In this document: piece after piece, positions 58,301 to 64,000 of the stretch
Numbering within the stretch: position 1 is the stretch's first letter
Layout: the number at the start of each line of letters is the position of its first letter
NCBI GenBank assembly: GCA_950097015.1
Contig: CATNEN010000039.1
Location: 17,206,501-17,270,500, forward strand
Direction of reading: 5' to 3'
DNA length: 64,000 nucleotides
Origin: Macrostomum hystrix
Taxonomy: Eukaryota; Platyhelminthes; Macrostomidae
The notes under the pieces: model-generated
Databases searched by the model: none
The model's input: only the letters and a program-made list of their open reading frames with translations
Told to the model about the DNA's origin: nothing
Translations under genes and position numbers: made by a program

Positions 58301-60208
58301 AACCTCAGAGTTTCATCTAGTTACTATAAAGAAACCAAAAATGAAAACCTAGCGGTAGCGGCATTGTGAGGAACCAGTCCTTGGTCTAGAATCATGTCAA
58401 TTTTCGTTTCCTTCTCAGAGACATTAACAATCACCGACCCTGCATGGGACAGAGCGGAAGGTATTGCTGCGAGTCACATCCCCCCTTCACCAATGCCTCC
58501 TACACCTTCTCCCATTAGGGCCGTCCTAGCAACTAGCAAGTTTGGTAACTCCCCCCCTGAAGTTCTCAATCTTATAAATTTTCTGTTTCTTCTGTCAGGG
58601 CTTGGCAATCAAAGACTACGTAAAGTCCCCAAAGAATTCTTCCCGTTAGCAACTAATAGCTTCCCATTTGACAATCAGCAGCAATGCCATTCAACAGCTT
58701 ACCAATGTCAACTGCTGCAGCGAAGGTCTGAAATCCTGCAGTCTCATCCTTCATCTCCCTGAAGCTGATGCAGGAGAAACCGGACAGTTGACGGGTTGAG
58801 CTGAAATTTTTGTTTTCTACTTTTTTTAAAACATCTGTTTCTTCTTCAATAGATTAGAATTTTAGGATTTTAACACCGGAAAATGGACTGTCACGGACTC
58901 ATTGTCAGATTTGATTGGTTTATTTTTAGATGAGGAAAAATATAGATATTTGCTTTCAGGATTAAGGTAAATTTATCCTACAGTTCAAATTATAGTAGAA
59001 TCTAGCGATAACTTGCACCAGCTGATTGCAAATATTTGCTTGCTATCAATTGAGATTCATAGAATTGCATTTTAGAGTCCTTTAAATATATCATGGGTAA
59101 ATTCATTTAGAATTTCAACCGTTTTAACAAAACTTATGTAGTTTGTTCAAATCATTTTATAAAACATCATGGCACTTAATTTCCCGAATCAAAAAATCAG
59201 TCACATAATCAACAAGTCACTCTCTCAGTCACCCAGTCACTCTCTCCATCACTCAGTCACTCTCCCGGTCACCCAGTCACTCTCCCGGTCACCCAGTCAC
59301 TCTCTCAGTCATCCAGTCACTCTCCCGGTCACCCAGTCACTCTCTCGGTCACCCAGTCACTCTCTCAGTCACCCAATCACTCTCCCCATCACTCAGTCAC
59401 TCTCCCCATCACTCAGTCACTCTCCCCATCACTCAGTCACTCTCCCCATCACTCAGTCACTCTCCCCATCACTCAGTCACTCTCTCAGTCACCCAATCAC
59501 TCTCCCCATCACTCAGTCACTCTCCCCATCACTCAGTCACTCTCCCCATCACTCAGTCACTCTCCCGGTCACCCAGTCACTCTCACAGTCACCCAGTCAC
59601 TCTCCCTATCACCCAGTCACTCTCCCCATCACTCAGTCACTCTCCCCATCACTCAGTCACTCTCCCGGTCACCCAGTCACTCTCACAGTCACCCAGTCAC
59701 TCTCCCTATCACCCAGTCACTCTCCCTATCACCCAGTCACTCTCCCAGTCACCCAGTCACTCTCCCAGTCACCCAGTCACTCTCCCAGTCACCCAGTAAC
59801 TCTCCAAAATCACCCACTCAATCTCCAAGCACTCTCCCGTCGCCCCCAATCTCTTGAGTACCCACTTCTCATGCTTATAATGAGCTGCCACAAAGGTTTC
59901 GCCAAAGTCGCCAGCGTTTGTCGCTGACCGCTCAACGCAGTCAACTGACTCTCGTCGCTCCTCCAGTAGCGACTCCTTGAAGGTGTCGGTGCCTCGGACC
60001 AGACGGATCTGAAAGCGACGCAGCACAATGGACCCCATGCTCTGCCGCTTTCTGAGGATGCTGGCCTCGGCGAATTGTACCTCGTCAGTAGCCAGCCGCT
60101 CGCCAGTCAAAGGATGTCGCGCCAGTCGGTACTGCAGCATCCAAGGACCCCGCCGATGCAGAAATTCGGGGAACTCGCAGAGGCCGTCGCCGATTGAAGC
60201 AGCGGGAT
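43110..60208 (-). CDS. Large Cys-rich membrane-anchored extracellular protein, 5' end incomplete
   Basis: Exons with good boundaries, transcript order: about 60208-59850 (3' edge unsure), 57670-57596, 56190-56051, 54615-54444, 49461-49355, 48244-48038, 47312-47187, about 46590-46286, 45847-45744, 45048-44866, 44773-44643, 44156-43946, 43363-43110. Phases agree at most junctions; 49355/48244 and 47187/46590 do not. A possible extra exon is 58754-58703. Paired cysteines and aromatic blocks recur: [15 protein letters not shown] and later [39 protein letters not shown] and [32 protein letters not shown]. This resembles the uncharacterised metazoan families labelled DUF7042-7045, present about twice (from memory, unverified). 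The tail is Gln/Ser/Ala-rich, then a hydrophobic segment ([17 protein letters not shown]) and stop: a membrane or GPI anchor. Almost every intron carries its own minisatellite. Confidence 0.6.
43620..43782. repeat. Dispersed repeat D
   Basis: 43630-43700 resembles 8445-8530 (CTTGTCACC ... TCGCTGAATAT), and 43751-43779 is identical over 29 bases to 52114-52142 (TTTCACGAAAATCGGTCATT and onward). Probably one decayed interspersed element. Confidence 0.5.
44260..44580. repeat. Degenerate minisatellite, about 34-bp unit
   Basis: Repeats of CGTCCCCCTCGGACAGCCAC then CTCACTCCAGATTT, strongly diverged. It fills the intron between the exons at 44643 and 44156. Confidence 0.8.
45416..45730 (-). other. 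Exon-like ORF of the large gene, status unclear
   Basis: Open for 100 codons on the minus strand and protein-like ([20 protein letters not shown]). The flanking exons 45847-45744 and 45048-44866 already join in phase 1 without it. It may be an optional exon or conserved intron sequence. Confidence 0.3.
46600..47170. repeat. Minisatellite, 20-bp unit CAGGTAGCTTCTGTATCTAA
   Basis: About 28 copies, exactly 20-bp periodic, C/T variation at one site. It fills the intron between exons 47187 and 46590. On the transcript strand each unit contains a TTAG and ACAGAAG. Confidence 0.97.
47356..47895. repeat. 12-bp (GATGAGTGTGAG) and 6-bp (GGGGAT) arrays
   Basis: 47356-47470 is a 12-bp array; 47490-47890 is a hexanucleotide array GGGGAT/GGAGAT/GGTGAT. 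Both are in the intron between exons 48038 and 47312. Confidence 0.95.
48285..49315. repeat. Minisatellite, 17-bp unit CAGACACCCAGGACTGA
   Basis: About 55 copies plus a (GACA)n end at 49256-49310. It fills the intron between exons 49355 and 48244. On the transcript strand the unit reads CCTGGGTGTCTGTCAG, a pyrimidine-rich stretch plus CAG, like a 3' splice site. Long ORFs through it on the minus strand are artefacts. Confidence 0.97.
49622..50282. repeat. Purine-rich minisatellite, 9-bp unit GAGAGGGAG
   Basis: About 650 bp of almost pure A/G on the plus strand with occasional GACGAG and GCAGATG units. It lies in the 5-kb intron 49462-54443 of the large gene. Confidence 0.97.
50290..51000. 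other. Intron sequence, nothing recognised
   Basis: An ORF at 50680-51000 (+) ends at the edge of the next array. It lacks a known motif and is antisense to the host gene. Confidence 0.4.
51020..51690. repeat. Minisatellite, 20-bp unit CACTCTCTACTACTGTCGGT
   Basis: About 32 copies with interleaved variants (CTTTCTGT, CTATCTGT, TCTTATCTGT); exactly 20-bp periodic up to 51530. Confidence 0.97.
51760..52480. other. Intron sequence with one dispersed-repeat match
   Basis: Only the 29-base repeat D match at 52114-52142 is recognised. Confidence 0.5.
52485..54360. repeat. Minisatellite, 19-bp unit CACTCTCTTCAGTATCTGT, with higher-order repeats
   Basis: About 98 copies. A marked variant block (GTTTCGTATCCATCACTCTG then TACAGTATTCC) recurs at about 52756, 53408 and 53826; the last spacing is 22 units (418 bp). 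Ends about 85 bases before the exon ending at 54444. Confidence 0.97.
54685..55715. repeat. Minisatellite, 24-bp unit ATCTAGATTGGTCATAGCTG
   Basis: About 42 copies of the stated 20 bases plus GCAT, highly homogeneous (only G/T and T/A variants). It begins about 70 bases beyond the exon starting at 54615. The 8-codon period opens 360-residue ORFs on both strands. Confidence 0.97.
56215..57500. repeat. Minisatellite, about 30-bp unit CCCTGTCACTGTCTGTCACA
   Basis: About 45 copies of 27-31 bp (the stated bases plus CCTTCTCTGT). It fills the intron between exons 57596 and 56190, starting about 25 bases from the latter. Confidence 0.95.
57677..58025 (+). mobile_element. SINE family B, full-length, with 13-bp target-site duplication
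   Basis: 349 bp flanked by perfect ATGGGTCCTAAAA copies (57664-57676 and 58026-58038). The tRNA-like head has GGTGGCAGAGCGCTTAACGA (A-box) and CTGAGCTCGATTCC (B-box). The body has GGGGCGCAGACGCGGAGAGA, CACTGCCTGACAATGAGAAA and TGCGTGTGTGCTCAGGAGTC, with an ATTATTATTATAAC tail. It lies antisense at the 5' edge of the host exon 57670-57596. Confidence 0.93.
58110..58225 (-). mobile_element. SINE family A fragment, decayed
   Basis: ACTGCTCAGTCCATGGACTG and CTCAGCTAATGCTGGTACCC match the reverse of the family A body. Confidence 0.55.
58240..59200. other. Intron of the large gene, one candidate exon
   Basis: Minus strand 58754-58703 (TTTCAGACCTTCGCTGCAGC region) has an acceptor and a GTAAGC donor, and its phase would link 60208-59850 to 57670-57596. 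Otherwise nothing is seen. Confidence 0.3.
59205..59815. repeat. Minisatellite, 20-bp unit CAGTCACTCTCCCCATCACT
   Basis: About 30 copies, exactly 20-bp periodic, with CCGGTCACC and CTCAGTCACC variants. It abuts the 3' edge of the first recognised exon of the large gene. Confidence 0.97.
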
Positions 60209-60249
60209 CTAGGCGTGAGCGAGGAGGTTTTTGTCGCAAGATTCGAACC

Positions 60250-60860
60250 TAGGACGTATGCTATGCATTCCCGATGTCATCAGAAAATTTGCACCGAATC
60301 TTTGCTGCAGTTGAACAATTAATTTTAATAATTGATTGAATTGTTAGACTGGCGGCAGAGGGACATTTAATTTCACTTCCAAAACTGTCGAAAGGGAATT
60401 AAAATTGGTCTCTCGGTCGCTCATTTCCTTAATGGGATAAAGCAATTGTAGGAAGCATTTTTTTTAAAACAAAACCGCCTGGATACAACAAAACCTGCTT
60501 CCTTCAAGTCACCCCCCGGCAGATACGAAAGTCGGTTCGCTCAGAATTCTTCTCCTAGTGCAAGGAAGAGGAGGAAAGAGACAATTCTCCCCCTAGTCTG
60601 TTCCCTAGAGAGGCGGTGTAGATTTGACCGAGCAGGCTGCTGCTGCTGCTGCTGCTGCTACTTCTGGTGCCCTCCTGAGAGTTTTGCTAACATGGATGCT
60701 CGTGTGTCTCTGTGTGAGTAGCGGCCATCTCAAGTTTTTGTTCCTGTCCTTCAATACTCTCTGCCCTTCTGTCTCTGGCGTGTCTTGCCCGTTTATTGCC
60801 AAGTTTCCATGCTCAAGATTGTACCAAGACATTTTCGAACCCTAGGACTGTCAATTTTTT
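60250..60860. other. Intron or upstream sequence of the large gene, nothing recognised
   Basis: A short CTG run (about 60640-60660) is present. No exon was found by eye. Confidence 0.4.
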
Positions 60861-60865
60861 CACCT

Positions 60866-60875
60866 AGATAGATAT

Positions 60876-60912
<37 letters not shown>

Positions 60913-60935
60913 AAGATAGATAGATAGATAGATAT

Positions 60936-61022
<87 letters not shown>

Positions 61023-61026
61023 CTCG

Positions 61027-61082
<56 letters not shown>

Positions 61083-61115
61083 CAGATAGATAGATAGATA
61101 TATAGATAGATAGAT
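60866..61115. repeat. (GATA)n microsatellite
   Basis: About 60 copies of GATA with few interruptions. Confidence 0.97.
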
Positions 61116-61119
61116 ATTT

Positions 61120-61480
61120 CAACTAACCAAAAATTTAATATTACGATTCGTTGCCTATTTTTTAAGCGATTTTAACTGTCTAAGGTGTACTTGGGTCCGT
61201 AGAGCAGCGGGAATCAGAAAATATCGGTGTAACAGACACATGGTCAGAGGAACAACCAAGCAGATAGCATCGGCAAAAATATTTTCAAGCCGAAGAAAAA
61301 TACATTGCGGAATACTCGTATGCTCGCAATTATGAAAAAAAAGAACATAAAATATGAAGATTTGACAGGACTGTTTCTGGTTGAGCGAATTCCGCTGCGC
61401 TGTTAAAACAGTCGGTGATGTCGAGGAAATTGGAGTGGAGATTATTAAGTCTGATAAATTGGAAACTAAATAGTCACCTA
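61120..61480. other. AT-rich sequence, nothing recognised
   Basis: Spacer between the GATA tract and the next array. Confidence 0.4.
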
Positions 61481-61484
61481 CTTA

Positions 61485-62205
61485 TAGGATGGGATGGGAT
61501 GGGATTAGATGTGATGGGATTAGATGGGATGGGATTAGATGGGATGGGATTAGATGGGATGGGATGTGATTAGATGGGATGGGACTAGATGGGATGGGAT
61601 CTGATGGGGTGTGATTAGATGGGATGAGATTAGATGGAATGGCATTAGATGGAATGGGATGTGATTAGATGGGATGGGATGTGATTAGATGGGATGCGAT
61701 GTGATTAGATCGAATGGGATGTGATTAGATAGGATGGGATGTGATTAGATGGGATGGGATTAGATGGAATGTGATTAGATGGGAATGGGATGTGATTAGA
61801 TGGGATGGGATGTGATTAGATGGGATGGGACTAGATGGAATGGGATTAGATGGAATGGCATTAGATGGAATGGCAATATATGGAATGGGATTAGATGAAA
61901 TGGGATTAGATGAGATGGGATGGGATTAGATTGGATTGGATGGGACCAGATGGATGGGATTGGATGGAATGGGATTAGATGGAATGGGATTAGATGGGAT
62001 GGGATTAGATGGGATTGGATGGGACCAGATGGATGGGATTGGATGGAATGGGATTAGATGGAATGGTATTAGATGGGATGGGATTAGATGGGATTGGATG
62101 GGACCAGATGGATGGGATTGGATGGAATGGGATTAGATGGAATGGGATTAGATGGGATGGGATTAGATGGGATTGGATGGGACCAGATGGATGGGATGGG
62201 ATTAT
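61485..62205. repeat. Minisatellite built from GATGGGATTA/TGTGATTAGATGG words
   Basis: A 5-10-bp base period with irregular units. The right end (about 61925-62200) carries three copies of a roughly 79-bp block marked by GGATTGGATGGGACCAGATG. Confidence 0.95.
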
Positions 62206-62214
62206 AGATATCTG

Positions 62215-62690
62215 AGGTGTAGTTCTGTAATTCTAAAACCCCAAAGAGTTCAACCCATGCTTCAATGCTGCATCGAATGTTTAAAAAATATTCGATGGCA
62301 CATAAAATTCAACTCACAGAGATAAGAAGATAGAACAGGTTCCATAGGACAAATAAGCAAATAGGCTTCAGCCCACTATACCACTATAGCAGCGCCCAGT
62401 ATTTTAAAACGGCTTTCCTAGCCGTAATGTCACGGGGCAAAGTGATAAGTGGGCATGACTGACCAGGCCTAGGCGAGCAGCAACGAGTCGGGAGGCCCTA
62501 GTCACTATTGTTGCTAGCGGCCCAAAGGAGATGATGGATGACCAGCGTGCGAAATCGAGCCTCGCCCACCCCCGCCAGTGTGGGGCCTGTAACAGCTCCT
62601 GAACGACACAGTTCATTGCGAGTGTGGAGCTAAGATATGGAAGGCACTCGTGCTGCTTACCTTAAAGCGTTGAAACCCAACTGAAGATTG
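62215..62690. other. Unique spacer with a GC-rich patch
   Basis: 62400-62660 is GC-rich with a 70-codon minus-strand ORF (HWRGWARLDFARWSSIISFG). It could be a decayed transposon piece or an exon. Not recognised. Confidence 0.3.
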
Positions 62691-64000
62691 TAGGATGATA
62701 TCGCGGGGATTGTAGGATGATTTCAAGGGGATTGTAGGATGATATCCAGGGGATTGTAGGATGATATCCAGGGGATTATTGGATGATATCCAGGGGATTG
62801 TAGGATGATTTCAAGGGGATTGTAGGATGATATCCAGGGGATTGTAGGATGATATCCAAGGGAATAATTGGATGATATCCAGGGGATTGTAGGATGATTT
62901 CAAGGGGATTGTAGGATGATATCCAGGGGATTGTAGGATGATATCCAGGGGATTGTAGGATGATATCCAGGGGATTGTAGGATGATATCCAGGGGATTGT
63001 AGGATGATATCCAGGGGATTGTAGGATGATTTCAAGGGGATTGTAGGATGATATCCAGGGGATTGTAGGATGATTTCAAGGGGATTGTAGGATGATATCC
63101 AGTGGATTGTAGGATGATATCCAGTGGATTGTAGGATGATATCCAGTGGATTGTAGGATGATATCCAGTGGATTGTAGGATGATATCCAGTGGATTGTAG
63201 GATGATATCCAGTGGATTGTAGGATGATATCCAGTGGATTGTAGGATGATATCCAGGGGATTGTAGGATGATATCCAGGGGATTGTTGGATGATATCCAG
63301 GGGATTGTTGGATGATATCCAGGGGATTGTAGGATGATATCCAGGGGATTGTAGGATGATATCCAGGGGATTGTTGGATGATATCCAGGGGATTGTAGGA
63401 TGATATCCAGGGGATTGTAGGATGATATCCAGGGGATTGTAGGATGATATCCAGGGGGATTGTAGGATGATATCCAGGGGGATTGTAGGATGATATCCAG
63501 GGGGATTGTAGGATGATATCCAGGGGGATTGTAGGATGATATCCAGGGGATTGTTGGATGATATCCAGGGGATTGTAGGATGATATCCAGGGGATTGTAG
63601 GATGATATCCAGTGGATTGTAGGATGATATCCAGGGGGATTGTAGGATGATATCCAGGGGATTGTTGGATGATATCCAGGGGATTGTAGGATGATATCCA
63701 GGGGATTGTAGGATGATATCCAGTGGATTGTAGGATGATATCCAGTGGATTGTAGGATGATATCCAGTGGATTGTAGGATGATATCCAGGGGATTATTGG
63801 ATGATATCCAGTGGATTGTAGGATGCTATCCAGTGGATAGTAGGATGATATCCAGTGGATTGTAGGATGCTATCCAGTGGATTGTAGGATGATATCCAGG
63901 GGATTGTAGGATGATATCCAGTGGATTGTTGGATGATATCCAGGGGATTGTAGGATGATATCCAGTGGATTGTTGGATGATATCCAGGGGATTGTAGGAT
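62690..64000. repeat. Minisatellite, 22-bp unit GGATTGTAGGATGATATCCA
   Basis: About 60 copies (the stated bases plus GG), continuing past the window end. Variants TTTCAAGG, CCAGTGG and TGTTGG occur in runs. Confidence 0.97.

Noticed and set aside
58394-58762. 122-codon plus-strand ORF
   Set aside because: No motif. The minus strand here has a better exon candidate (58754-58703), itself unproven.
2059-64000. Direct repeats that could be mistaken for CRISPR arrays
   Set aside because: There are no unique spacers: head-to-tail minisatellites in an animal genome, with no cas genes.

Overview
This window is animal nuclear DNA from an invertebrate; a flatworm or other spiralian would fit, but the species cannot be fixed from sequence alone. 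The evidence is split genes with GT-AG introns and clear metazoan orthologues (WASH complex subunit 2, malectin, mitochondrial NADP-isocitrate dehydrogenase, a DPY30-domain protein), tRNA-derived SINEs with target-site duplications, and a Ty3/gypsy relic. I see no bacterial operons, CRISPR array or functional tRNA/rRNA gene.

Layout: 3-1625 (+) is the 3' part of a proline-rich tail-anchored protein. It converges on a two-exon minus-strand gene of unknown function (2708-8022) whose 4.2-kb intron holds two SINEs, a decayed Ty3/gypsy element and a 39-bp minisatellite. A three-exon DPY30-domain gene lies at 10179-11989 (+). Thirteen exons of WASHC2/FAM21 lie at 14935-23872 (+); only the start-codon exon is missing. 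MLEC (27937-30607, -) and IDH2 (33445-41780, +) are divergent and complete. From 60208 down to 43110 a long minus-strand gene encodes a Cys-rich, probably extracellular protein with a C-terminal hydrophobic anchor. It is convergent with IDH2, with poly(A) signals about 180 bp apart, and its 5' end is not resolved.

The dominant feature is tandem repetition. I count about 28 arrays, each with its own unit (4-63 bp), totalling by my rough addition about 22-23 kb or one third of the window. Most non-coding arrays fill an intron almost edge to edge: all three IDH2 introns, four WASHC2 introns and nearly every intron of the large minus-strand gene. Two more arrays are inside WASHC2 coding sequence. 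Unit lengths divisible by three create long spurious ORFs on both strands; these are not annotated as genes.

Main points for follow-up: a SINE insertion whose 13-bp target duplication copied a candidate splice acceptor (57664-58038); a GC-AG intron followed by a tandem array of donor-like motifs (15936-16636); acceptor-like arrays beside exons whose phase I cannot reconcile (46.6-49.3 kb); an exact-looking 1575-bp tandem duplication inside IDH2 intron 2; and the large Cys-rich gene.

The genes do not form one pathway. WASHC2 (endosomal actin), MLEC (ER glycoprotein quality control) and IDH2 (mitochondrial NADPH) are housekeeping genes, and the DPY30 protein is probably ciliary or chromatin-related.
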